Shown: positions 1-7,087, numbered from the stretch's first letter. The stretch: 7,681 nucleotides of DNA from Belnapia sp. (GCA_028291445.1 JAQGIA010000332.1:1-7681); one strand, 5' to 3'. Notes: a model not told the origin generated them from the letters alone. Program-made: numbers and translations.

Positions 1-92
1 GGTTTGGCTCATGCCCCGGACATAGGCGGTAATGCCGGGCTGACAAACCGGCCATATGGCAGGCCTGCCCCGCTCGGCGCTACACCGGGGGC
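1..92. other. Left-edge leader with two overlapping perfect palindromes
   Basis: This 92-bp stretch precedes the Nudix gene and holds no complete gene. It contains a 10-bp palindrome GCCATATGGC at 51-60 that overlaps a 12-bp palindrome GGCAGGCCTGCC at 58-69, about 25-40 bp before the Nudix start. A GGTTTG at 1-6 is mirrored by CAAACC at 44-49. The palindromes could be operator-like or simply fortuitous in GC-rich DNA. A minus-strand ATG at 12-10 (reading M-S-Q-T off the edge) could begin a divergent gene, but only four codons are visible, so it is not called. No clear -35/-10 pair is seen. Confidence 0.3.
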
Positions 93-959
93 ATGAGCCC
101 ATTCCAGCGCCATATCGATGCCTGCAACAGCCTCCCCTCCCCGGCCGGCTTCATCCCCTTCCGGATCGGCCAGGCCCCGACCGGCGGCCAGGTCGGCTGG
201 CTGGGACCGGACCTCGCGCGGGCGCTGACCTTCTTCCCGCGCGACTTCCATTTCGATGCCGCGGGCGTCGCGCTCGCCAGCCGGCTGCGTGGCCCGGCCA
301 GCCGGGCGGAAGCGCTGGCGACCACCGCCCGCTCGCTCGCCGGGCGCGGCTTCTTCACCCTGCGCGGCGAGGCCTTCGACGTGAGGGCGACGCCGGAGGG
401 TCCGGCGCTGGCGCAGCTCGACCGCGGCGCCATTCCTGCCTTCGGGGTCATGGCCCAGGGGGTGCACCTGAACGGCCTGGTCCGCCGGGCGGATGGGCTG
501 CATGTCTGGGTCGCGGTGCGGTCCCGCAGCAAGCCGGTGGCGCCGGGCCTGCTCGACCATCTGGTCGCCGGCGGGATGCCGGCCGGGCTCAGCCCGGAGG
601 AATGCCTGGTGAAGGAGGCGGCCGAGGAAGCCTCCATCCCGGCCGAACTGGCCGGCCAGGCAAGGCGGGTCGCCCGGCTGTCCTATATCATGCGCGACGG
701 CCAGGGCATGCGACGCGACATCCTGCACGCCTTCGACCTGGAACTGCCGGAAGATTTTATCCCGCACCCTAACGATGGCGAGGTGGAACGCTTCGAGCTG
801 TGGCCCGCCGCGCGGCTGCTGGCGACGGTGCGCGATACCGATCAGGTGAAGTTCAACGTCAACCTGGTGCTGATCGACCTCTTCCTGCGGGAGGGGCTGA
901 TCGACCCCGCCAGCGCCGAGGGGCTGGCCCTGCGACGCGGCCTCGACCAGGGGCCGTGA
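93..959 (+). CDS. DUF4743 / Nudix-domain hydrolase (Tnr3/NUDT20-like)
   Basis: A 288-residue protein with two parts. Residues about 1-110 match the DUF4743 type of N-terminal domain (RHIDACNSLP near the start, a PFRIG segment, then GFFTLRGEAFDV). Residues about 115-270 form a Nudix fold. The Nudix box is recognisable but variant: G160-G161, then K174-E175 and E178-E179-A-S-I, with Lys for the usual Arg and Ser for the usual Gly; the Mg-binding EE pair is kept. Known relatives, such as the C-terminal part of yeast Tnr3 and plant NUDT20/24, hydrolyse damaged thiamine pyrophosphate analogues; that role here is inference. It is cytosolic, with no signal peptide or membrane segment. The ATG at 93 gives the full family N terminus, although the only purine-rich stretch (GGGGG at 87-91) is too close to be a good ribosome site. 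It converges with the VOC remnant downstream. Confidence 0.88.
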   Translation: MSPFQRHIDACNSLPSPAGFIPFRIGQAPTGGQVGWLGPDLARALTFFPRDFHFDAAGVALASRLRGPASRAEALATTARSLAGRGFFTLRGEAFDVRATPEGPALAQLDRGAIPAFGVMAQGVHLNGLVRRADGLHVWVAVRSRSKPVAPGLLDHLVAGGMPAGLSPEECLVKEAAEEASIPAELAGQARRVARLSYIMRDGQGMRRDILHAFDLELPEDFIPHPNDGEVERFELWPAARLLATVRDTDQVKFNVNLVLIDLFLREGLIDPASAEGLALRRGLDQGP

Positions 960-1182
960 GGCAGCCCAGGCGCGGATAGGCTTCGGCGACGAAGAAGCTG
1001 CTGCCGGCGACATAGGCGCGGCCGGGCGCCATATCCGGCGGCGGGCCGGCTCCGGTGGCTCCCTCGAAGGTCAGTTCGCATTGCACGCCGGAAGGGTCAT
1101 AGACGAATAATTGCCAGGGCGTGTAATTGCCAGGGCGTGGTGCCGGGATGCCGGATCAGCGTGCAGGATGCGCCTTCCGCCG
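960..1182 (-). pseudogene. 3' remnant of a VOC (glyoxalase/dioxygenase superfamily) gene, frameshifted
   Basis: Read on the minus strand, codons from about 1120 down to 960 give TPWQLFVYDPSGVQCELTFE followed by a GPPPDMAPGRAYVAGSSFF tail. This is the typical last strand of VOC-superfamily proteins (QlFv.DPsGv..ELtF), where the Glu of the EL pair is usually the last metal ligand. Upstream, the frame is broken by a perfect 16-bp tandem duplication (1108-1123 and 1124-1139) and runs into TGA at 1156-1158 without any start codon. Removing one copy restores ASCTLIRHPGTT directly before PWQLF, which fits a VOC family C terminus much better. Further upstream (beyond about 1182) the resemblance fades and the leader of the LLM gene begins, so the N-terminal half is missing. 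The frame also runs on past 960 into the 3' end of the Nudix gene. I read it as a truncated, frameshifted pseudogene; a short ORF from GTG at 1086 is possible but would not make a VOC domain. Confidence 0.62.
1108..1139. repeat. Perfect 16-bp tandem duplication
   Basis: TAATTGCCAGGGCGTG occurs twice back to back, at 1108-1123 and 1124-1139, without mismatch. Sixteen is not a multiple of three, so it changes frame inside the minus-strand VOC remnant. The perfect match suggests a recent slippage event. Confidence 0.9.
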
Positions 1183-1241
1183 CCGCACCGGTAGGGGCCG
1201 CCGCAAGGCACGAAATTTGCTGCATCCTTGGCCCGTTCAGC

Positions 1242-1246
1242 AGGAG
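1242..1246 (+). promoter_or_regulatory. Ribosome binding site that fixes the NtaA-type LLM start
   Basis: AGGAG lies 8 nt before the ATG at 1255. It selects this ATG over the in-frame TTG at 1228, which has no comparable site and would add nine residues unlike the family. Confidence 0.75.
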
Positions 1247-1254
1247 TTCGCCGC

Positions 1255-2568
1255 ATGCCCACACCCGGCCGCCAGATGCATCTCGGGGTCTTCGTCCTCG
1301 GCACCGGCAACCACATCGCCGGCTGGCGCTATCCCGGTGCAGCGCAGAGCTTCGAGGATCTGGCGGTGGTGCAGCAGATCGCCCGCATCGCCGAACGCGG
1401 CAAGTACGACCTCATCTTCATCGGCGACAACCTGGCCAGCGAGCCAGGCATGCACCCCTCCTACGCCGCGCGCTTCGAGCCGCTGACCAAGCTGGCCGCG
1501 CTGGCCGCGACCACCACCCATGTCGGCCTCGGCGCCACCGCCTCGACCACCTACAACGAGCCCTACAACGTGGCCCGCGCCTTCGCCTCGCTGGACCATC
1601 TCAGCGGCGGCCGCGCCGCCTGGAACGCGGTGACCAGCTCGGGCGGGCTGGCGGCGGAGAATTTCGGCCGGATCCACCCCGAGCACGACGCGCGCTACGA
1701 GATCGCCGAGGAATTCGTCGATGTGGTGCGCGGGCTGTGGGATTGCTGGGACGACGGCGCCGTGGTCCGCGACCACGCCACCGGCCAGTACATCGACCCG
1801 GCCAAGGTCAGGCCGCTGCACCACCAGGGCCGCTTCTTCAAGGTGCGCGGTCCGCTGTCCACCAGCCGCACGCCGCAGGGCCAGCCGATCATCCTCCAGG
1901 CCGGCTCGTCCGGACCCGGGCTCGCCTTGGCGGCGCGCACCGCCGACGTGGTCTTCGCCGTGGTGCAGGACCTGGACGAAGCGAAGGACGGCTATGCCGC
2001 GCTGAAATCCCGCATGCCCGGCTTCGGCCGCCACCCGGACGAGATCGCGGTGCTGCCCGGCGTGATGCCGGTGATCGGCCGCACCGATGCCGAGGCGCGG
2101 GAGAAGCTGAACACCCTGCAAGGCTTCGTCAATTCGGACAATGCCCGGTCGATGCTCGCCAGCCGGCTCGGCATCGATGTCGCCGGCTTCCCGCCGGACG
2201 ACCTCGTGCCGGACCTGCCGCTGCCGGACAGCTCGCACGGCTTCGCCCGCGCCATGCTGGCCAAGGCGCGGCGCGAGCGGATGACCTGGCGCGACATGTT
2301 CAACCTGGCCGGCGCCGCGCGCGGCCATTGGGTGATCTGCGGCACGCCGGAGGCCGTCGCCGATACCTTGCAGCAGTGGTTCGAGGCGCGGGCCTGCGAC
2401 GGCTTCAACATCCTGCCCGCCTATTTCCCCGGCGCCTTCGACGACTTCGTCGACATGGTGGTGCCGATCCTGCAGGAGCGCGGCCTGTTCCGGCAGGATT
2501 ACGCCGGCACCACCTTGCGCGAGCACCTCGGCCTGGCACGGCCGCCGAGCCGGTTGTTCGCCCCTTGA
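1255..2568 (+). CDS. NtaA/SnaA/DszA-family FMN-dependent LLM monooxygenase
   Basis: A 437-residue flavin-dependent monooxygenase with a TIM-barrel luciferase-like fold. Family hallmarks visible are HLGVFVLGTGNHIAGWRYP (9-27), SLDHLSGGRAAWNAVTS (112-128), HHQGRFFKVRGPL (189-201) and PIILQAGSSGPGLALAA (211-227). These are signatures of the nitrilotriacetate monooxygenase/DszA group, not of F420-type LLM proteins. Characterised members take FMNH2 from a separate NAD(P)H:flavin reductase and oxidise nitrilotriacetate, dibenzothiophene sulfone, pristinamycin or similar substrates; the substrate here is unknown and no flavin reductase lies in the window. Length is normal for the family (about 430-450). 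The protein is soluble with no signal peptide. The gene is followed at 102 bp spacing by a second LLM gene in the same direction, so the two may be co-transcribed. Its last codons and stop form the first unit of a tandem repeat. Confidence 0.9.
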   Translation: MPTPGRQMHLGVFVLGTGNHIAGWRYPGAAQSFEDLAVVQQIARIAERGKYDLIFIGDNLASEPGMHPSYAARFEPLTKLAALAATTTHVGLGATASTTYNEPYNVARAFASLDHLSGGRAAWNAVTSSGGLAAENFGRIHPEHDARYEIAEEFVDVVRGLWDCWDDGAVVRDHATGQYIDPAKVRPLHHQGRFFKVRGPLSTSRTPQGQPIILQAGSSGPGLALAARTADVVFAVVQDLDEAKDGYAALKSRMPGFGRHPDEIAVLPGVMPVIGRTDAEAREKLNTLQGFVNSDNARSMLASRLGIDVAGFPPDDLVPDLPLPDSSHGFARAMLAKARRERMTWRDMFNLAGAARGHWVICGTPEAVADTLQQWFEARACDGFNILPAYFPGAFDDFVDMVVPILQERGLFRQDYAGTTLREHLGLARPPSRLFAP

Positions 2569-2622
2569 AGGCGGAGCCGGTTGTTCGCCCCTTGAGGCGG
2601 AGCCGGCTCTTCGACTCTTGAG
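2544..2622 (+). repeat. Three tandem 26/27-bp repeats triplicating the gene end and stop codon
   Basis: Unit 1 (2544-2570, 27 bp) holds the last codons SRLFAP and the TGA of the NtaA-type gene. Unit 2 (2571-2596, 26 bp) is almost identical to it. Unit 3 (2597-2622, 26 bp) differs from unit 2 at four positions. Unit 2 is in frame with unit 1 and encodes KRSRLFAP then TGA again; unit 3 in a shifted frame encodes RSRLFDS then TGA. The core is AGCCGGTTGTTCGCCCCTTG. It looks like slippage or unequal-exchange duplication of the 3' end of the gene. Confidence 0.88.
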
Positions 2623-2630
2623 CGGCAGCG

Positions 2631-2651
2631 CCGGAAGGTCCAGCCTACCGG
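2631..2651 (+). promoter_or_regulatory. Small leader hairpin before the Rv2161c-like LLM gene
   Basis: CCGGAAGG (2631-2638) can pair with CCTACCGG (2644-2651) with one A-A mismatch and a 5-nt loop. It ends 4 nt before the ribosome binding site of the next gene. There is no T-run, so it is not a standard terminator. It may modulate translation or be incidental. Confidence 0.25.
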
Positions 2652-2655
2652 AAAC

Positions 2656-2662
2656 GGGGAGG
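2656..2662 (+). promoter_or_regulatory. Ribosome binding site favouring ATG 2671 over ATG 2665
   Basis: GGGGAGG ends only 2 nt before the ATG at 2665 but 8 nt before the in-frame ATG at 2671. The second spacing is near ideal and gives an N terminus MKVGAAMFFTDYSM typical of the family. Confidence 0.7.
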
Positions 2663-2670
2663 CCATGGGC

Positions 2671-3522
2671 ATGAAGGTCGGCGCGGCGATGTTCTTCACC
2701 GATTATTCCATGCGCCCGGCGGAACTGGCCGTGGCGCTGGAGGAACGCGGCTTCGAGAGCCTCTGGGCGCCGGAGCATTCGCATATCCCGCTTGCCCGGG
2801 CGACGCCCTGGCCAGGCGGCAGCGAGCTGCCGAAGCAATACTACGACGTGATGGACCCCTTCGTGACGCTCACCGCGGCGGCGGCGGCGACCACCACCCT
2901 CAAAATCGGCACCGGTATCTGCCTGGTGGTGCAGCGCGACCCGATTCAGACCGCGAAGTCGGTGGCCTCGCTCGACCAGGTCTCGGGCGGGCGCTTCCTG
3001 TTCGGCGTCGGCAATGGCTGGAACCAGGAGGAAATCGAGGATCACGGCACCGCCTTCGCCACCCGCCACAAGCTGGCGCGGGAGCGGATCGAGGCGATGC
3101 AGGCGATCTGGACGCAGTCGAAGCCCGAGTACCACGGCGAATTCGTCGATTTCAAGCCGATGATGACCTGGCCCAAGCCGCTGCAGAAGCCGCATCCGCC
3201 GATCATCGTCGGCGGCGCCTTCCCCTGGGGGGCGAAGCGCGCCATCCGGTACGGCAACGGCTGGATGCCGCATCGGGCACGCCAGCATTACGCCGACGTG
3301 GCGGCGCTGGTCCCGCAATTCCGTGCCCTGGCGGCCGAAGCCGGACGGACGGAGGACAGCCTGCCGATCACCATCTGGGGGGTCGAGGAGAGCCGCGACG
3401 CGCTCCTGGCCGACCGCGACCTCGGCATCGACCGGGTGGTGCTCAGCCTGGAAGCGGCGAAGCGGGAGGTGATCCTGCCGGAGTTGGACCGCTGGGCGGC
3501 GCTGCTGCGCGCGGTGGCCTGA
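2671..3522 (+). CDS. LLM-class oxidoreductase, Rv2161c-like, probably F420-dependent
   Basis: A 283-residue TIM-barrel oxidoreductase of the luciferase-like superfamily, resembling the group modelled as probable F420-dependent oxidoreductases of the Rv2161c type. Visible motifs are LWAPEHSHIP (31-40), SLDQVSGGRFLFGVGNGWNQ (100-119), HPPIIVGGAFPWGAKRA (175-191) and YGNGWMP (194-200). The S(L/I)D.LSgGRf..GvG.GW block followed by PPiivGG is the family core and forms much of the cofactor pocket. F420 rather than FMN use is inferred from family resemblance and from the FO synthase gene in the same window. Substrate is unknown. Length matches the family (about 280-300). The start at 2671 was chosen by ribosome site spacing; 2665 would add two residues. 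It converges with the lipase gene, with 13 bp between the two stop codons and a hairpin spanning both. Confidence 0.88.
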   Translation: MKVGAAMFFTDYSMRPAELAVALEERGFESLWAPEHSHIPLARATPWPGGSELPKQYYDVMDPFVTLTAAAAATTTLKIGTGICLVVQRDPIQTAKSVASLDQVSGGRFLFGVGNGWNQEEIEDHGTAFATRHKLARERIEAMQAIWTQSKPEYHGEFVDFKPMMTWPKPLQKPHPPIIVGGAFPWGAKRAIRYGNGWMPHRARQHYADVAALVPQFRALAAEAGRTEDSLPITIWGVEESRDALLADRDLGIDRVVLSLEAAKREVILPELDRWAALLRAVA

Positions 3523-3541
3523 CGCGGCGGCGCCGTCAGGC
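3517..3541. terminator. Hairpin spanning the two convergent stop codons
   Basis: GCCTGACG (3517-3524) pairs perfectly with CGTCAGGC (3534-3541) around a 9-nt GC-rich loop. Each arm contains the stop codon of one of the facing genes (TGA 3520-3522 on plus; TGA 3538-3536 on minus). There is no T-run on either side, so if it ends transcription it is an atypical or Rho-assisted bidirectional element, as is common in GC-rich proteobacteria. Confidence 0.45.
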
Positions 3542-4840
3542 GATCATCCGCCCCTCGTTGATGCCGAATTCCAGATAATGCAGCAGCGGGTTCACCCCCG
3601 CCGCCGCGACATCCGGATTGGCTGCCAGATAGGCGCTGGTGTCGAAATCCGGGCCCGGATCGCGGCCTTCGCTCCAGCCGTAGAGCAGGTAGTGGATCAG
3701 CGGATTGACGCCAGTGGCGGCGACATCCGGATTCGCCGCGAGATAGGCGCCGGGGCTGAAGAAGGCATCCGGGGCGCGGCCCTCGCGCCAGCCATAGGTC
3801 TCGAAATGCTGCAAGGGATTGACCCCGGCGGCGGCGACATCCGGGTTGTGCTGCAGGTAGTAGCCGGTATCGAAGGCGGCCGAGGCATCGCGGCCCTCGC
3901 GCCAGCCGAAGGTCTCGAAATGCTGTAGCGCATTCACGCCGGCAGCCTGCACATCCGGGTTGTGGCGCAGGTAGAAGCCGGCATCGAACAGCTGCTCGTT
4001 GCCGCTGCCCGGCAGCCGAAAGGCGATGTCGCCGATTTCCCTGATATAGAGCGTGATCGCGTGCTGCGCCGGATCGGCCTGGAGCAGGCCGGTGACGCTG
4101 CTGACCGGGCCGGTGCCGCCCGCCTTGCCGGGGAGGTTCACCGTGGCGCCGGCATTCTCGTAGTTGGCGGTGAAGCTCGGGATGGCGGCCAGGGCGTCGT
4201 CCACGGTCAGGCCGGGAAAGACCTTGCCGGCGAGTTCGGCGGCGCCGCGCTCCAGCACGATATTGCCCTCGATCGTATTGCCCACCGCTTCGCGGTTCTC
4301 GCCGAGGAAGACGGCGGGGTCGTCCACCACCACGAAATTGGTGATGCGAGCGTCATTGGCGTCCGGCACCAGGGCGCCGGGCGAGCCGAAGGTATCGGCG
4401 ACATAATGCACCGGCGTGGTGCCGTCCGGGTGATTGGCCATGAAGACCTGCGCCAGGGACCCGCCCAGGCTATGCCCGGCGATCGCCACCTGCTGATAGG
4501 CCCCGCTGGCCGCGAGCTTGTCGACCGCCGCGATCAATTCGGCGAATTTGACGTAATCCGTCGAAGGGTCGCGCAGCACGTTGTTGGAATCGACCCGGTC
4601 GTCGGCGCCGCGGAAGGCCAGGACGATGGTGGCCTGCCCGCCCAGGATGCCGGTGCCGACCAGCGCCGCGGCATTGTCCTGGCGGTAGACGCCATTGGTG
4701 AAGCTTTCGCCCGGGGCATCCACGACGACGCCGAGCGCCCCGGCGGTGAGTGGCGAGAAGCCGCCCGGCAGCGCCGCCGGCGTATCCTGGAAGGCCGTGT
4801 CGGCAAATTGCGCCAACGTATAGTCCCTGATGGTGGCCAT
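3536..4840 (-). CDS. Class-3 lipase (alpha/beta hydrolase) with four C-terminal 38-residue repeats
   Basis: A 434-residue protein. Residues about 30-265 form a lipase class 3 domain: GQATIVLAFRGADD (68-81) is the oxyanion-side strand, AGHSLGGSLAQ (121-131) the nucleophile elbow with Ser124, VVVDDPAVFLG (170-180) holds the likely acid Asp174, and H260 in DPAQHAITLYI is the likely histidine. The triad is thus apparently complete. Residues 285-434 are four repeats beginning at 285, 323, 361 and 399, with the pattern FD..YYL..NPDVaaAGVNPLqHfetyGWrEGR. There is no Sec signal peptide, no lipobox and no RTX GGxGxD motif; export by a type I system is possible but unproven. The substrate is probably a lipid ester. 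The start at 4840 has a GGGGAG site 6 nt upstream. The gene interrupts the LLM cluster and shows no obvious metabolic link to it. Confidence 0.85.
   Translation of the reverse strand: MATIRDYTLAQFADTAFQDTPAALPGGFSPLTAGALGVVVDAPGESFTNGVYRQDNAAALVGTGILGGQATIVLAFRGADDRVDSNNVLRDPSTDYVKFAELIAAVDKLAASGAYQQVAIAGHSLGGSLAQVFMANHPDGTTPVHYVADTFGSPGALVPDANDARITNFVVVDDPAVFLGENREAVGNTIEGNIVLERGAAELAGKVFPGLTVDDALAAIPSFTANYENAGATVNLPGKAGGTGPVSSVTGLLQADPAQHAITLYIREIGDIAFRLPGSGNEQLFDAGFYLRHNPDVQAAGVNALQHFETFGWREGRDASAAFDTGYYLQHNPDVAAAGVNPLQHFETYGWREGRAPDAFFSPGAYLAANPDVAATGVNPLIHYLLYGWSEGRDPGPDFDTSAYLAANPDVAAAGVNPLLHYLEFGINEGRMIA
3539..3988 (-). repeat. Four in-frame 114-bp repeats encoding NPDVAAAGVNPL modules
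   Basis: Exact 38-codon periodicity: units at 3988-3875, 3874-3761, 3760-3647 and 3646-3539 (minus strand), the last two codons short. Conserved positions are an initial Phe, Tyr-Leu, Asn-Pro-Asp-Val, Ala-Gly-Val-Asn, His-Tyr/Phe, Tyr/Phe-Gly and Glu-Gly-Arg. Units 1 and 2 share the QHFET.GWREGR variant, while units 3 and 4 share AYLAANPDVA, suggesting stepwise duplication. Similar modules occur as add-on repeats in alphaproteobacterial secreted proteins and glycosyltransferases; their role is not established. Confidence 0.88.
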
Positions 4841-4966
4841 GCCCTGCTCCCCGATGGCGGGCGACGGCGGCGCCGCGCTCCCTGCCAGCGCTCAACGCGG
4901 CGGCCGTGCCGGGGATGCGCCCGGCGCTGCATGAAAAACGCCGGGCAGGCGTGGCGGCTTCCCTGG
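4841..4966 (-). other. Gap between LLM and lipase genes; lipase leader
   Basis: This 126-bp minus-strand gap follows the Rv3520c-like gene and precedes the lipase. It holds a ribosome site GGGGAG at 4852-4847 and the hairpin at 4919-4946. No convincing -35/-10 promoter is visible, and no small gene is supported. Confidence 0.4.
4919..4946 (-). terminator. Terminator-like hairpin after the Rv3520c-like LLM gene
   Basis: GCCCGGCG (4919-4926) and CGCCGGGC (4939-4946) form a perfect 8-bp GC stem with a 12-nt loop. Read on the minus strand it begins 20 nt after the stop codon at 4967. The only T-run (TTTTT) falls in the loop, not after the stem, so it is not a canonical intrinsic terminator. Confidence 0.35.
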
Positions 4967-6004
<1,038 letters not shown>

Positions 6005-6009
6005 CGTGC

Positions 6010-6960
6010 TCAGACCTTGGCGAGGATGGTGTCGCGGAAGGCTTTCATCGCCGCCAGGGCTTCATCCACCGTCGCGCCGGGAAAGTTGAAGTCGATGGCG
6101 GCGACGCCGAGCGAGACCATCGCCCGCAGGTCGGCGGCGATCTCGTCCGGGCTGCCGCCGAACATCCGGCGTTCCCCGTCGCCGGCCTTGGCGGGCACCT
6201 CGGGTCCGTATTTCTGGACGCGGTAGGCCAGCGCCACGCTGCCGGCATCGCGGCCGGCGGCGGTGACCAGGCCGCGCAGCTTCGCCACCCCCGCCTGGTA
6301 GCGGGCCAGGCTGTCGAGCGGGAAGGACGGGTTGGTGCCGATCGGATACCAGCCATCGCCGAGCCTCGCGGTACGGCGCAGCGCCGGGCCGCTCTCGCCG
6401 CCGACCCAGATCGGCAGCGGCGCCTGCACCGGCTTGGGCGCGAAGGTGATGTCGCCGAAGCGGACGTAGTCGCCCTGGAAGCTCGGGGTGTCGCTGGTCC
6501 ATAATTCCTTGCAGGCGAGGATGTATTCATCCGTCACCGTGCCGCGGGCGGCGAAATCCTCGGTCTGCAGCGCGACGAACTCCTCCTCCAGCCAGCCGGC
6601 GCCGATGCCGACGGTCAGCCGCCCCTCGGACAGCACGTCGATGGTCGAGAGGATCTTGGCGGTCAGCACGGCGGGGCGGTGCGGCACGACCATGACCGAG
6701 GTGACCAGCCGCAGGCGCCGGGTCTTGGCCGCGATGAAGGCCACCTGGGTAAGCTGCTCGTGCCTCTCGCCGCGCGAGCCGGCGGGGAATTCGCCGGTAT
6801 CGGAATAGGGATATTTGGCGTGGATATCGGTCGGGATCACCACATGGTCGCTGAAGGTGGCATAGTCGAAGCCCATGGCCTCGCCCTCGACCGCCAGCCG
6901 GGTCATGGCGGCGGCACTGGCCAACGGTCCGCCGGCCGGCGCATTGAAGCCGATCTGCAT
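6010..6960 (-). CDS. LLM-class oxidoreductase, Rv2161c-like, probably F420-dependent
   Basis: A 316-residue luciferase-like oxidoreductase. Motifs in order are FSDHVVIP (36-43), STIDVLSEGRLTVGIGAGWL (105-124) with EEEF next, PLPIWVGGESGPALRRTARL (181-200) and GDGWYPIGTNPS (201-212). It belongs to the same broad group as the gene at 2671 but is clearly diverged from it, so it is not a recent duplicate. F420 use is inferred from family resemblance and from the FO synthase gene starting 133 bp away on the other strand. The ATG at 6960 was chosen because it begins the family N terminus MQIGFNAP and has a GGAGG about 10 nt upstream; the open frame extends to 7092 but those extra 44 residues are unlike the family. 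It is the first gene of a two-gene operon with the Rv3520c-like enzyme. Confidence 0.9.
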   Translation of the reverse strand: MQIGFNAPAGGPLASAAAMTRLAVEGEAMGFDYATFSDHVVIPTDIHAKYPYSDTGEFPAGSRGERHEQLTQVAFIAAKTRRLRLVTSVMVVPHRPAVLTAKILSTIDVLSEGRLTVGIGAGWLEEEFVALQTEDFAARGTVTDEYILACKELWTSDTPSFQGDYVRFGDITFAPKPVQAPLPIWVGGESGPALRRTARLGDGWYPIGTNPSFPLDSLARYQAGVAKLRGLVTAAGRDAGSVALAYRVQKYGPEVPAKAGDGERRMFGGSPDEIAADLRAMVSLGVAAIDFNFPGATVDEALAAMKAFRDTILAKV

Positions 6961-6987
6961 GGCTCGGTTCCCTCCACCCCGCGCATT

Positions 6988-7032
6988 GCATCCCGCCGGG
7001 CCTTCCCACACGATGCGGCCTCCCGGGGATGC
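6988..7032. promoter_or_regulatory. Imperfect inverted repeat, candidate operator or RNA hairpin
   Basis: GCATCCC-gc-CGGG (6988-7000) is mirrored by CCCGGGGATGC (7022-7032): eleven base pairs interrupted only by a 2-nt bulge, with a 21-nt loop. It sits near the middle of the divergent spacer, where a shared regulator could control both transcripts; alternatively it acts as a leader hairpin. Confidence 0.45.
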
Positions 7033-7080
7033 GGGCAAGACCGCTCCCGCCGTTGCCGCACCGCGAACAGGCCCGCGAAT

Positions 7081-7087
7081 AGGAAGA
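7081..7087 (+). promoter_or_regulatory. Ribosome binding site supporting the GTG start of FO synthase
   Basis: AGGAAGA ends 6 nt before GTG 7094. The alternative in-frame ATG at 7115 has no comparable site and would remove seven residues. Confidence 0.6.

Noticed and set aside
1..12. Possible start of a divergent minus-strand gene (ATG at 12-10 reading M-S-Q-T)
   Set aside because: Only four codons lie in the window and no convincing ribosome site precedes it, so it cannot be supported.
9..1013. A 334-codon minus-strand frame opposite the Nudix gene
   Set aside because: No motifs and biased composition; the plus-strand frame carries DUF4743 and Nudix signatures.
1137..2621. A 494-codon plus-strand frame overlapping the NtaA-type gene
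   Set aside because: Its translation is Arg/Pro/Ala-rich with no domain motifs, while the frame from 1255 shows the full set of family signatures.
1237..3318. A 693-codon open frame on the minus strand beneath the two rightward LLM genes
   Set aside because: It is antisense to two clear LLM genes, its translation is Arg/Gly/His-rich low-complexity sequence without family motifs, and GC-rich DNA commonly opens such frames.
3539..3988. Regular repeats considered as a CRISPR array or RTX calcium-binding nonapeptides
   Set aside because: The 114-bp period is in frame and codes for conserved 38-residue modules, with no unique spacers; the GGxGxD pattern of RTX repeats is absent.
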